A stretch of DNA of 64,000 nt from Actinernus sp. WN-2022 (GCA_030867875.1 JAOWCC010000936.1:80571032-80635031); one strand, 5' to 3'. Shown: positions 1 through 11,400, numbered from the stretch's first letter. Notes: generated by a model not told the origin, from the letters alone. Numbers and translations are program-made.

Positions 1-467
1 TCGAACTGTAGATTCTCCTCTCACGTAAGAAGTAAGCTAAACAAAGCTAATAAATGCCAATTTATACTTACTAGATCTCTGAGAAAAGAAGGATATAGCC
101 AGACAGAAGTAGATCACCTATTTTACAGTATCGTTCTACCTAACATTACCTATGGCCTTTCAGTTTATGCTGCATCTGATGCAGAACTTACTACTATTCA
201 GTGCTTTTTTTTAGATCGTTGCTTCAAACGTAAATATATATCTAAGCATATTAAGGTACATATAGTCTGTTAGAGAGACAGGATAAGCAGATATTCAACA
301 AAGTTAGAAAACTCGAGCTACATCCCATGAATGATCTCCTTCCGAAAGCTAAAGTTACTCAATATAATCGTAGAAAGAAGCATAGTCTACTCCCTAAAGT
401 TAATACCTCGCGTTTTAAGAACTGCTTCATTAATCGTCTCATTTTAAAGTACAACTTGGCTGTCTAA
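1..467 (+). pseudogene. LINE reverse transcriptase, C-terminal fragment
   Basis: Frame 1 from the window edge reads an RT C-terminal segment containing IVLPNITYGLSVYAASDAEL and a following LDRCFKRKY block, typical of the region after the polymerase core in CR1/L2-type LINEs. Around 250-265 the reading shifts to frame 3 and continues with SLLERQDKQIFNKVRKLELH to a stop at 465-467. The frameshift shows a dead copy. The element continues left of the window. The T-rich sequence after the stop (to about 700) is probably its 3' UTR. The clade assignment is inference. Confidence 0.75.
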
Positions 468-1383
468 TCCCTTTTAACCTCGCGTGCATAGTTATAGCCT
501 GTGGGGGTAGCCGCTTCTTGTGTGTTCAACCAGCGGACTTCCCTTGTTTGGGTGGGCCCGTTGGGTGGGCGCGCAACAGGCGGTTGCTTTCGCAGGCTAG
601 CATAGTTGTATATATTAATAAATAGATCAAATGTTAGGAATTATATTCTAGATTTTTATTTGCTTTTTAGATTTTTACTTGCCTTTTTATATTAGTTACT
701 TAATTTAACATATGATTACAACATTATTATTATCAGTATGGTGTTGCGCACGTATGGTGTTCGATGGTGTATGTGAATTGACTACAAACAGTAAAGTAAT
801 GATGCAGCTAAGAACTGTAGCAAAAGAAAATAGGCTGCGGCAATGGGCATCACATCCCCACATACGATTAGGCCTTGAACAGTGTTGTATGAGATGTCTA
901 CAATTCAAACTACACCCAGAAAATAAAGTATTTTTAATGCCATGGGTTATTTTACTGTGAAAACTCAAAGAAGCCACCATCCAGCCCGAATCGGAAAGGG
1001 AGAAAACAAAAGATCTTTCAATCTCAAATTTTCCCCGCATAAGATGTTCTTCGAAATTAAACCATAGTTAGTTTCATCAAAAATAAATTCAAACTTCAAA
1101 TATTATCGAATGAAAATGCACTATTTCGATGGGTTTCTATCAAATTTATGAGTATCAACCAATGAAATTACGAGAAAGAAGAATAGAAAATTAGCACCTT
1201 TTACATTCCTTTGCCGTTCATGCTATCGCATGACTTGATAATTCAAAAGATTGGTAATCAAACTAAACACAGCATTCAAGTCACATGGATACCCTGTAAA
1301 CCCCATACAAGATTGTAGTTATCGCTATTAGTATTCTGTATCAAAGCCATACTAAATAAGCTAATTAAACTAGAATCCTGTAG
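468..1383. other. No gene seen; LINE 3' UTR then unassigned AT-rich DNA
   Basis: A GC-rich patch at 490-590 follows the LINE stop and is probably its 3' UTR. From 600 onward the sequence is AT-rich. Short reading frames on both strands at 705-1040 have no recognisable domain and look fortuitous. Confidence 0.5.
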
Positions 1384-1884
1384 GTAATAGATACAGAATG
1401 AGTAACCATGCTTTATAATCCGATAAGGCAACCACAGGTAGTCCAAGCTTATGATCTGTATGTAATAGATACAGAATGAGTAACCATGCTTTATAATCCG
1501 ATAAGGCAACCACAGGTAGTCCAAGCTTATGATCTGTATGTAATAGATACAGAATGAGTAACCATGCTTTATAATCCGATAAGGCAACCACAGGTAGTCC
1601 AAGCTTATGATCTGTATGTAATAGATACAGAATGAGTAACCATGCTTTATAATCCGATAAGGCAACCACAGGTAGTCCAAGCTTATGATCTGTATGTAAT
1701 AGATACAGAATGAGTAACCATGCTTTATAATCCGATAAGGCAACCACAGGTAGTCCAAGCTTATGATCTGTATGTAATAGATACAGAATGAGTAACCATG
1801 CTTTATAATCCGATAAGGCAACCACAGGTAGTCCAAGCTTATGATCTGTATGTAATAGATACAGAATGAGTAACCATGCTTTAT
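1384..1884. repeat. 78-bp minisatellite, six full copies plus a partial
   Basis: Units begin at 1384, 1462, 1540, 1618, 1696, 1774 and 1852 with exactly 78-bp spacing and almost no divergence. Each starts GTAATAGATACAGAATGAGT. Because 78 is divisible by three, two minus-strand frames stay open through the array (1276-1944 and 1370-1825). They encode hydrophobic 26-residue repeats, but this is expected from the period and is not evidence of a gene. The partial last copy stops at about 1884. Confidence 0.95.
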
Positions 1885-2290
1885 CGGATTTACAAACTCG
1901 ATCCGGAGGTGAGAGTTAGTAAATCCGATAAGGCACACGGACATGAATTCTGTATTTGGCTTATCAAACGTCTAGATCATGTATAGAGTCAGTCGTTTTC
2001 TTTTCAGTTATTTTGCCGATACGACCTATTTCGGCAGAGAAAATCGAAGCAAAGGTTTGCAAATCAGGACGAAATCTGTATCAGATCACTTATCGTACAC
2101 TGATTTCCTTAGTTTTTCCTTCATGAATTATTAATGAGTTTGATAACAGATTATGCGGAATACTAACTATGCTGGCGTTAGTATGAGGGAAGTCTCACAA
2201 CCGATCACTCACCTCCCTTATTTCGGGCCCGGGTAAAACTCAGGTAGAACTCCATACAAACCATCTCTCCATTATAGGCTGTAAAGTGGT

Positions 2291-2434
2291 AAGCTGTAGT
2301 GCTAAGTGTGCACGCCCTACGAGGGAAAGAGAACAAATCTCTGACCCATGTGGGACTCGAACCCAACGACCGCCAGGTTACATGTCTGGCGCTCTACCAA
2401 CTGAGTAGGGCGTGCACACTTAGCACTACAGCTT
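2291..2434 (-). repeat. Perfect 30-bp inverted repeat around a tRNA-like sequence
   Basis: Bases 2291-2320 and 2405-2434 are exact reverse complements over 30 bp (AAGCTGTAGTGCTAAGTGTG and onward). Between and partly inside the arms, the minus strand holds a tRNA-like sequence: a D-arm CTCAGTTGGTAGAG, an anticodon-arm-like CCAGACATGTAACCTGG and a T-arm GGGTTCGAGTCCC. The acceptor strands do not pair and the base before the putative anticodon is A, not T, so a working tRNA is unlikely. A tRNA-derived SINE head folded into a hairpin is the best reading. Confidence 0.7.
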
Positions 2435-2677
2435 TCAACTTCATATCACATTCTTTACACCTACTAGCGCTACGCGGCAAACATGATTCAATATTATAAC
2501 TACATATACATATATAATCGCCGTGACCCCATAAAACGCACCAATACCCACGATTGCTCTCATCTGACTTGATAGCTCAGTTGGTAGAATCTCATTAACT
2601 CAGAGGATTATCTATTATTTCTGTGAATGAGGTCATCGCTCTATTCGGGCATGTTTGGGCAAAGCTTGAGCGGCTAT

Positions 2678-2763
2678 AAAACCAGAACCTGTGTCTCTGA
2701 GTGAGTACAACCCAAAGTGTAAAACCAGAACCTGTGTCTCCGAGTCAGTACAACCCAAAGTAT
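2678..2763 (+). repeat. 43-bp direct repeat, two copies
   Basis: AAAACCAGAACCTGTGTCTC starts at 2678 and recurs at 2721, with the start of a third copy at 2764. It lies just upstream of the ATG at 2789. The same pair occurs inverted in the right arm at 4180-4265, so the duplication predates the inverted duplication. Confidence 0.85.
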
Positions 2764-2788
2764 AAAACCAGAAAACTCCAACCACAAG

Positions 2789-3010
2789 ATGGCAAGGAAA
2801 CCTATATCAGAAGACACTATTTGCATCGATGAAGTTGAAGTTGTCGAAAGAAACAGAGCATTTCACAGGATATCAAGTACAATACATTTGGTGTATGCTG
2901 CACTCTGTGAAAAACCAATCTATGCCGAGAAACGAAAAAAGGTGGGACAAGAGGCGACAAAAGGGATGAAAGAGCCTACTGACAAGAGACGTGTTCACAT
3001 TCGGATATAG
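2789..3010 (+). pseudogene. Truncated copy of an unidentified ORF
   Basis: ATG at 2789 opens a frame whose first 48 residues, from MARKPISEDTICIDEVEV to about 2932, match the protein encoded on the minus strand of the other arm. The match stops exactly where the inverted repeat ends. The remaining frame runs into the tandem hairpin repeat and is not homologous, so this copy is a 5' fragment. Function unknown. Confidence 0.5.
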
Positions 3011-3260
3011 CTATCTCCGTTCATCCTTTTCATCCCTTTTGTCGCCTCTTGTCCGGCCTTTTTCTTTTTTTAATTCCTCTTTTTTTAATTTCAAAACGAA
3101 AAAAAGAGGGACAAGAGGCGACAAAAGGGATGAAAGAGCCTACTGACAAGAGACGTGTCCACATTCGGATATAGCTATCTCCGTTCATCCTTTTCATCCC
3201 TTTTGTCGCCTCTTGTCCCGCCTTTTTCTTTTTTTAATCCCTCTTTTTTTATTTCAAAGA
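2933..3260. repeat. Tandem ~164-bp unit, each unit a hairpin
   Basis: Two units (about 2933-3096 and 3097-3260) are nearly identical. In each, GACAAGAGGCGACAAAAGGG is followed about 100 bp later by its reverse complement, so each unit can fold into a stem of about 25 bp. GACAAG starts at 2946 and again at 3110. Flanking poly-A and poly-T runs extend the pairing. Confidence 0.85.
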
Positions 3261-4153
3261 TGTAAGAGATACACTGTGGTCCAGGGTAACTTGTAAAGTT
3301 CAGATAGGTAAACTTTCCATGAGCGATGAATTTCAATGTTCAACATGTAGCAAACAGCGTTCACAATCTCCCACACTTTGTCTGGTTTGACTTCGTCTTT
3401 TGCATTGTTGTAGAACAAATTCCACGATTCCTCTTCGGATAACATCAAGCAATCGTGCTGTCTTTGATTTGGGTGATCTGTTTCATATTGTCTTTCTTTC
3501 TCGGCATAGATTGGTTTTTCACAGAGTGCAGCATACACCAAATGTATTGTACTTGATATCCTGTGAAATGCTCTGTTTCTTTCGACAACTTCAACTTCAT
3601 CGATGCAAATAGTGTCTTCTGATTAGGCCTAGATACAAATATCATGATATTTTTTTAGATATTTAGAACCTTCCATGATATTTAGAAAACAATGTGATAT
3701 TTAGAAGAAAAAAAAGGGATATTGTTGGGATATTTAGGGTCTAGGCATTTTGGTGATTGAAACTGGTTAGCTCAATTCAGTGGCAACAGTAATCTGGATC
3801 AGCGGTTTCCCACTTAATAATGTCTCCCATGATGCTTAGTGCAGTCAGTACAGAGGTCAGACTCAGAGCAAAATGGCGGATCCACCAATGGTTGTAAGCT
3901 TATTTTGTGAAAAATGCGAGTACGATAATAAAAAAGGTTGTTATATTATAATATTTATTAAAACTGTATTAACATTATCTTTGTTAGTGGGAAATTTAGA
4001 AAATTTTGCCTGATATTTAGAAAATTTTGCCTGATATTTAGAAAATTTTGCCTGATATTTAGAACTTTTTACGTGATATTCCGGAATGATATTTAGGCGA
4101 TTTTACGTGATATTTGTATCCAGGCCTACTTCTGATATAGGTTTCCTTGCCAT
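3254..4153 (-). pseudogene. Unidentified small ORF interrupted by a MITE
   Basis: The minus strand reads from ATG at 4151-4153 to a stop at 3254. It is broken after eight residues by the MITE at 3624-4128. The downstream part is open and includes SEEESWNLFYNNAKDEVKPD, a charged stretch, and a tryptophan- and tyrosine-rich end. Without the insertion the frame would be 128 codons, and the 8-bp duplication alone would shift it. I do not recognise a family. It lies inside a long inverted repeat, so a transposon-borne or captured gene fragment is plausible. Confidence 0.5.
3624..4128. mobile_element. hAT-like MITE, 505 bp, with 8-bp target duplication
   Basis: The ends TAGGCCTAGATACAAATATC and its near-complement (TAGGCCTGGATACAAATATC read inward from the right) form terminal inverted repeats of about 21 bp. 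The flanks are identical 8-bp copies CTTCTGAT at 3616-3623 and 4129-4136. The empty site is visible in the opposite arm of the surrounding inverted repeat, which proves the insertion. An 8-bp duplication is the hAT signature. There is no ORF. The motif TGATATTTAGAAAATTTTGC repeats near 4010-4060. Confidence 0.9.
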
Positions 4154-4355
4154 CTTGTGGTTGGAGTTTTCTGGTTTTATACTTTGGGTTGTACTGACTC
4201 GGAGACACAGGTTCTGGTTTTACACTTTGGGTTGTACTCACTCAGAGACACAGGTTCTGGTTTTATAGTCGCTCAAGCTTTGCCCAAACATGCCCGAATA
4301 GAGCGATGACCTCATTCACAGAAATAATAGATAATCCTCTGAGTTAATGAGATTC

Positions 4356-5340
4356 CACTTTATTCATGAGAGCGCCGCACTTTATTCATGAGCGCGCCTT
4401 AAAAATTAGCATAACACCCTAAAAAAAGGGCGTACGCCCTAATTAATTTATGCATGACCTAAGACAATAGGACTGTGACGTCACCTGAATTAATGAGAGC
4501 TCACCAAAAATTAACATAACACCCTAAAAATTAGCATAACACCCTAAAAAGGGGGGTAATTCGCCTCTATTGCTACTACTTACATCTCCATTATAGGACC
4601 TGTTTTTGTGTACACTGCGCATTCCCATGACGCAAACTATAGCGCCGAACTCTTGTTTTACGCTTGTCATCAAAATTTTAGAATTTTGTTAAATTTTATT
4701 GCCGAAGGCCCGAAAGCACCATAGGTATAGGATGAGAGCATTGACTGACTTCCGGTTTCCCTCGCGCCCAGACCCCGACGTGCGTAAAAGTGCTGCACTG
4801 TGCGCGCACTGTTGAAACCAGGCGGCTTGGATCGAAACCGGTGTCCCAGCGGATTTGGTCCCCCGCAAGATCTGGTTCCCCCTGACCAAAATCCGCTAGC
4901 GGATCTGGTCTCCCACCTTCAACAAAATATCTCAATTTGAAGTTTAAAGTCTTAGCCGGATTGAGCTGGTTTTTAGTAGGCATGGCTTGAAGTAATCAGG
5001 TATAAATATAGGTACCTTCTCGATGATGAAGTGGAAAAACTTGGTTTTATTCTGGCCGAAGCTATTGCGCTGCAAGTGGCCATGCATAGATCGTGACAAT
5101 TGAAATTACGCGCTCATAACAATTAATACGACTTAAACAGGTGAACAAAATTTAGGTATCTCGGATATACTAAAGTAGGAACAATTTCTTTTGGTAACTT
5201 CCTCCAAAACTCTCAGATGTACGCTAAACGTAGCTATTATTGCGTCGGTCTCGTGTGCGGGTCAACGGATTAGAGTAGTCGAGTGACGAGTAAACCTTCC
5301 CACAATGCACCCGATATATTGATATAGTTGGGTGTGACAG
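4356..5340. other. No gene seen; short dispersed repeats
   Basis: Several copies of AAAAATTAGCATAACACCCT occur at 4400-4545. A GC-richer stretch at 4690-4980 leaves two minus-strand frames open, with no recognisable domain. I see no splice-consistent exon here. Confidence 0.4.
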
Positions 5341-5625
5341 AAGTTTTGCAATTCGCTGTATATATATATATATATACAGTATATATATATTATAGTTCAT
5401 GTCATAAGTACATTTCGAATAGGGTTTTTGCATAAAACAGTCACGTGCCGATATATCACTTCAATAACCAATGAATTCAGTACGCTCTTGTTCCCATGGG
5501 AAAGGCTTTAGGAGCAGATCAAGACACATGCCCCAGATAGGGACCCATTTTTTTTACCAGACACAGCTGTCAGCACAGGGTACCAATCCCACCCCCCACC
5601 CCCCCCCCCCCCCCCCATTTTTGAC
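5341..5625. repeat. TA microsatellite and poly-C tract
   Basis: TA dinucleotides run at about 5357-5390. A cytosine tract of about 20 bases, preceded by CCCACCCCCCA, lies at 5587-5618. The surrounding bases resemble the G-tract MITE ends found elsewhere in this window, but no second end was located. Confidence 0.7.
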
Positions 5626-5945
5626 CATCTATTTCCATTCTGAGAGGGGGAGGGCCTAGGGACAATTTTAATGCAGCAAATGAAATGATAGCGTAAGACA
5701 GAACATGCAGTGCATTTGTTTCTAGATTATGCCATTTAGCTTCGGAGATATTTAAGATTTTTTTTTAATGTAGGTTTTTTTCTCCAGACTAGGAGATGGC
5801 TGGCAGCAGCCCACACCCCCCTGCCCCAAAATGGGTCCGTCTTGAGGGCATATGTGTTTGACCTGCTCCCTTACTGTGCGACAAACTTCCAAACGAACGC
5901 TGTTTTAAGAAAGATCGACAATCGATTCGAGGTCGAAAACAGGTT

Positions 5946-6350
5946 TAGGCTTACTCCGGGTCCTAAAGTCGCCTAAAGTCACAACATGAAATATGGCAAA
6001 TTTTCCCTAAGATCGCCTTAGATCGTCTAACATCGCCTAAGGTCACAACATGAAATATGGCAAATTTTCCCTAAGATCGTCTAACATCGCTAAGGTCACA
6101 TCATGAAATATGGCAAATTTTCCCTAAGATCGCCTTAGATCGTCTAACATCGCCTAAGGTCACATCATGAAATATGGCAAATTTTCCCTAAGATCGCCTA
6201 AGATCGTCTAACATCGCTAAGGTCACATCATGAAATATGGCAAATTTTCCCTAAGATCGCCTAAGATCGTCTAACATCGCCTAAGGTCACAACATGAAAT
6301 ATGGCAAATCAGTTCCCTAAGATCCCACTTTAGGACCCGGAGTAAGCCTA
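5946..6350. mobile_element. MITE with internal ~64-bp tandem repeat
   Basis: Terminal inverted repeats start TAGGCTTACTCCGGGTCCTA at 5946 and end with the complementary sequence at 6350, continuing to about 24 bp. GGTT flanks both sides (5942-5945, 6351-6354). Between the ends are six copies of a unit containing CATGAAATATGGCAAATTTT; spacing is 64, 53, 64, 63 and 64 bp. No coding potential. Confidence 0.85.
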
Positions 6351-6494
6351 GGTTATGCTAATAGCACTACCGATCTCGTACAAGTGCCTTTAGATAAATT
6401 AAGTCATATATGTTTTTGCCGTCCAGTACGACCACGTGATTGCATTCTTGCAAAAGACCCATGGTATTGGATATACAACGTCTCGCCATCGGAG

Positions 6495-6690
6495 CCGCGG
6501 TGGCGCCGTGCGCAAGCGCTTCGCGTCTCACCTCTGTGGCCCAGGTTCGATTCTCGGACGCGGCGCCACATGTGAATTTTCCTCCTTCTACAAAAACCAA
6601 CACGGCTAAGTTCCAATTCGATCTGTGGATTAGCCGAGTCCTGACTTTGACTGATCAGCCCCTGTGTGGTTGTTTCAGGTTCGTTAGAAA
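6495..6690 (+). mobile_element. tRNA-derived SINE
   Basis: A tRNA-like head with a degenerate A box (TGGCGCCGTGCGCAAGCG) and a B box GGTTCGATTCT at 6544 is followed by a CGGCGCCACATGTGAATTTT body, CCTCCTTCTACAAAAACCAA and AAGTTCCAATTCGATCTGTG. The same body recurs at 34745-34972 and, interrupted, at 27741-28330. The 3' end merges into a 10-bp tandem repeat. Confidence 0.75.
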
Positions 6691-6691
6691 T

Positions 6692-6754
6692 TCAGAGTAT
6701 ATCAGAGTATATCAGAGTATATCAGAGTATATCAGAGTATATCAGAGTATATCT
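6692..6754. repeat. 10-bp tandem repeat
   Basis: GAGTATATCA repeats six times without error immediately after the SINE body and may derive from the SINE tail. Confidence 0.9.
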
Positions 6755-7837
6755 AATCAGTCTGATACAATTCGGTCGCTCATACATTGTAACTAGTACA
6801 TACAGGTACAATGAATCGTCAGCATATTTAACTAAGCCTGTATATCGGTATCGGATTGTGCATCAAGATCATTAAGAACAAATATTTTAAAGGGACACTT
6901 CGTTGACGGCGATCCAATCACAAGACATACCGTTCAAAGACGACGGTAAATTTAACACTGGTGCTATCAACTAAGAGTGGATTAAGGTATTCTAACCGCT
7001 GTGGGATTAAGTGAGTTGCAGCAGACGTTTCAAACCCTTCGTCAGAGCGGCACGAATTTAGTGACAGCTACCTGCCTGACAAGACGGAACAACAACACAC
7101 CAAACATACTCATGGGCCATAATGATTTTATTTACCAAACCTCTGAAATCAAATAAGAATATTTGCTATTACTGGTTAATATCCTCCCAATATGACCAAT
7201 GTACTGAGAAGCAGACATATTTTGATAATTCTACCCTAGAGTTCTACGTAATAATGTCTGGATAAAACTCAAGAATTAACTCGTTGAGTTTGTTATGACA
7301 TAACATTAACAGGTGCAGGTAGTTAGGACATTATTGTCTCAGTCAGAAAGGCAAAACAACCGGCTATGTAACGGTTAACGTTTTGGGGTAAGAATTATCT
7401 TGACTGGCTTTAATTAAAGAACAGTCATCCCTGTATAAGTTAACCTGTGTAATTTAAAGTATACCGGGGACACTCTTAATTATAACGTAAAATATACAAC
7501 TATTTCAATTAACGTTGTCCAGGAGAAGGGAATATGGAATTAGGGAATGGAATAGGGCATTTTTAAAATGTCGGACGGCTCTACACAAGGTAAAAATGGA
7601 TTTTAAAACAAATCCTAAGCTAAGTCGACTAAGGCGTCCAGGTTGTAACTCGTAACCATAATTCATTTCGCCGGTCGGGGAATACCCTCACAATGCTGTA
7701 TTGACAACATTAATTGAAATAGCCGTAGATGCAGTGGTATTGGCTCCGGGTTCGGAGCCTAAATCTGATTTCCGAGTCCGAGTTTTTCGTAAAAAATATG
7801 TCGAATTCCGGGTTATAGACGATTCAGAACAATCAAC
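6755..7837. other. No gene seen
   Basis: AT-rich sequence without recognisable repeats or exons. The short plus-strand frame at 7701-7895 runs into the following MITE and has no domain. Confidence 0.4.
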
Positions 7838-8430
7838 CTGGACCCGGTTGTTCGAAGCAAGGCGGGTAATCGCTAACCCGGAATTAAATCACTAACCCGA
7901 GGGTAAACTGTACAGATTACCATTACAGATTTAGCGCTATCCTAGGGATAAATTACTAACCCGAGGGTAAACTGTACAGATTACCATTACAGATTTAGCG
8001 CTATCCCAGGGTTAAATCACTAACCCGAGGGTAAACTGTACAGATTACAATTACAGATTTAGCGCTATCCTAGGGATAAATCACTAACCCGAGGGTAAAC
8101 TGTACAGATTACCATTACAGATTTAGCGCTATCCCAGGGTTAAATCACTAACCCGAGGGTAAACTGTACAGATTACAATTACAGATTTAGCGCTATCCTA
8201 GGGTTAAATCACTAACCCGAGGGTAAACTGAACAGATTACAATTACAGATTTAGCGCTATCCTAGGATTAAATCACTAACCCTGGGTTAAACTGTATAGA
8301 TTACAATTACAGATTTAGCGCTATCCTAGGGATAAATCACTAACGGCGGAGGTTAAACTGTACAGATTACCATTACAGATTTAGCGCTATCCTAGGGATA
8401 AAGTTACCCTTGCTTTGATCAACCGGGCCG
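7838..8430. mobile_element. MITE expanded by eight 64-bp internal repeats
   Basis: The left end GACCCGGTTGTTCGAAGCAA (from about 7840) matches, inverted, the right end GCTTTGATCAACCGGGCC (to 8430). The ends resemble those of the 124-bp palindrome at 31878-32001. The interior is an array of a unit containing CAGATTACCATTACAGATTT, starting at 7913, 7977, 8041, 8105, 8169, 8233, 8297 and 8363: seven 64-bp steps apart from one of 66. The array appears to have grown from the inner part of the MITE. Confidence 0.8.
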
Positions 8431-11400
8431 TGATGTAAAAATCAGGATTCGTCTCACAATAACTTGGATATCCGGGTTATCATACAGGTGCCCCCCTCCG
8501 AGAATGTATATGAACGGTATCAATTCAGAGTAGTGGTATATGGATCGAGGCTGAATATTGCAGATCGACCATGGCCGCTGCTATATTATGACAAAAATAG
8601 GAATTGGGTTGCACGAGTCTTCCAAAGTAACCTAGAATCTCATAAAGAATTCCTAAACCGTCATGACAAATTGATTTAGATGAACTAATCAGTGAAGTAC
8701 AAAGGGTTGAACTCCCGCTCGTCAAGCGGAATACTAAGTAACTACTAAGTAGTTAGTACTAAGTAACTGTCAGTTATCTAATGAAAACACGGAAATGTTT
8801 CTCGTAAAACTAAATGTTCAGGTGTTATTTTATCTTGAGAACGATAACGTTTCTTATATAATTATCTGAAGATTTATAGCTTAGGAAGGTCATAGTTTCT
8901 TTACTTCAGTCTCAAATGGTGCACTAAGAAAGGTAAAGAACTCCGCTAGGGATTCTATGCGCTGCCGGGTGGTTGTTCCATCGTATTACGGTAACTGACA
9001 GCCCGCCGACAGCGCGCTTGTAGCGTGTCTGGCCTTCGATTAACTCCATCCTATAGATTTCTGCTATTTTGATGGCATATCATTCAGTTTGAAGGTAACA
9101 GAGCGTTGTTGTTGGTGCTGCATAGGATGCACGCGAGATGACGTATTCTTGAATCTGTGTTAAGTATGACTAACGGGTTGGCCATGAGGTCTCTGCTCAT
9201 AGGGAATGAACCTTCGTCTGTGGGGAAGAAAAAGAAATATTTAGATGTCTCGTAATTTGAATTTCGAAATATAATATGTCAGATTTTGAGGGTGTCATAA
9301 ACTTGTAGCCGGATCTTGTGCCAAATTATATTGAGTTGGACTTCCGGTTATAACAATAATCGAAGATGATGACTCTCTCCAAACATCACTGGCTGATTCG
9401 TAGATCAGTTAAGTTATAGATCAGTTAAAGGGAACACTGTTAATCGAATTGGATCTTCAAGTTTCTTTAAACTGAAAACTACAAATTAAAATAACACCTT
9501 GAGATCGAAGAGAAATACCATGTGAATGTGCTGGTGTACTTTTAAAACTTTTTCAATAAAGGATGGCAAAGATTAAAGTGGATTACAAAAACTTATTCTT
9601 ACTAGAAACAGTGAACCGATTTCAAGTTGCTCTAAATTTCTCTTAAAAGATGTATTTTTCATCCATACGAATCTTTGCCATTATCAAAAGTGTCTCCAGT
9701 ATATCTGAAAAGCATACCCTGCTAATCAACAAGTGGTTATTATCTTTCATATTAATGAGAAAGTTCATCATAGACAGTGTCACCCTTTACAATTCCCGTA
9801 TAGTAATATTATGAACAACACTAAAAACGTTAATGCAATTAAAAACTATATACATTTAGAAGCTGTTCATTCCATTGTACCCAAGACGTTATTATCTTTA
9901 TAATTTAATAGTAAGCTGTCTGTAAAACACAAAACGAACGAAAAAGATTTTAAAATAAGTGAAATGAAGTCAGTGCTATGTTTGTAAAGTCTTATTAATT
10001 CTCCAGAAATGCTGTTTTTCGTCGTTATGTTTATCATTTAGTAGGCCTCGCACCGTTGCCAACTGGGGTAAATCGAATTCTCTGAGGAGCTCTATGTTTC
10101 ACAGTTTAGCCAGCACATGCAGATAGACTGGGCAAAAGAACTCCAGATTTTGATTGTCTACTTATTCGATTTGATGGGTAGATTTTGTTTTACGAGTGAT
10201 CTTTGTTTTGTTGTTTTTTTAAGTGTAAATGTGTCATCGGCAACACTCAAAAGAGATTTGATGGTTTTGTTTAGAATGTTTTTGATTTCTTTGCAAAACA
10301 ACTCAAATTGGCTAAACCAAGTTGAGCTACGTTCAGTCTTTGTTGAAAAGATTCTCATAATGAATTAATAAACGTAGTAACCAGACTAGTCTACATTATC
10401 TCGGTGGGACCCACCGAGATTTGAAACTCAAAGATCAGAATTCAATTACTTAATAAATGAAAAGCTAATCAGTGGCACGCGCTGAGACTTTATACAATAA
10501 GTCTATATTAATGCGAAAAGACAATGCCAGTAACTTCTACATCCAGAAATAGAGGTGTTCCAATGATATGCTTCAAAGATCAGCGATAGTTGGTCTTCAT
10601 TGAGTACGAGATTTTACGGCAAGTTTTTGACACTTGCCAAGAGGAATAAACTAGTGTCAGTTACTTATTTGTGCGCTAACTTTTCAGTCAAGCTTTTAAA
10701 ATTTAATAAAGAAACACACGTGGTTTTGTATCTATGGCTTATTGTGGGTATCCGGCAACAATATGACCAGAATCATTATTTCTCCAAACGATGTAATTGA
10801 TATAGCAGAAACCGCCTGCTAGAACTTGAGGTACACGGCTAAAGATCAACCCATCCTCATCGAATTTCTATAAATGTTTTCAGAGTGCTAAATTAGTGGT
10901 ATCAAATGCACAAAGTGATCTTTAAATAGAAAATAGTTAGCAAGCCCGAGGTTTGGTTCTTTTTCAAAGCGTTCGTGCCAGTCGAATGGTTTTAAATCTT
11001 TTATCTGTAAATCACGATGGGAGTGGCGTTAGTCTTATAACAAGGAGAAACTCGGCAGTATTTATGCATTATTGCGGTCAACACGCGAACACGTGTGTGT
11101 TGGGTCTGAAATCGAGCCCGAGGACTAGGAGGCATTGAAACCAAATTCCTAATGGTTACAGCTTCGTCACACAAGACTCCTGACACGTTGGGCGACTTGC
11201 CCTGTTACAAATAGGCGCTTAACTCTGATTTTAATTACTTTCTTTGTATATACAAGAGGGCTGAACATTGAAACAATACGCATACAGAAATAAAAGCTAA
11301 GGACTCTAATTATGCGCAAATAATTGGTGACAAGGCGAGGAAAAACTGTCAAGACGGCTCGGAAGAAAAGTCATTTTCGTGTTTACATGTGAGTGCTTGC

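Larger units (their letters stand above)
2587..4355. mobile_element. Long inverted-repeat element with 346-bp arms
   Basis: Left arm 2587-2932 is the reverse complement of a right arm at 3497-4355 once the MITE at 3624-4128 and one copy of its target duplication are removed; both arms are then 346 bp. The outer edge is GAATCTCATTAACTCAGAGG. Each arm carries two 43-bp direct repeats followed by the start of the same ORF. Between the arms lie a tandem hairpin repeat and the rest of the ORF in the minus orientation. A foldback-type transposon or an inverted segmental duplication would both fit. No target duplication was found at the outer edges. Confidence 0.75.

Noticed and set aside
1276..1944. 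222-residue minus-strand ORF of hydrophobic repeats
   Set aside because: It is the 78-bp minisatellite read in an open frame; the overlapping second frame is also open, as expected from the period.
4689..4983. Two overlapping minus-strand ORFs in a GC-richer patch
   Set aside because: No recognisable domain, no splice support, and mutual overlap in different frames.
1384..9000. CRISPR-like spacing of 64-78-bp repeats
   Set aside because: Repeats are contiguous with no unique spacers, and the genome is eukaryotic.
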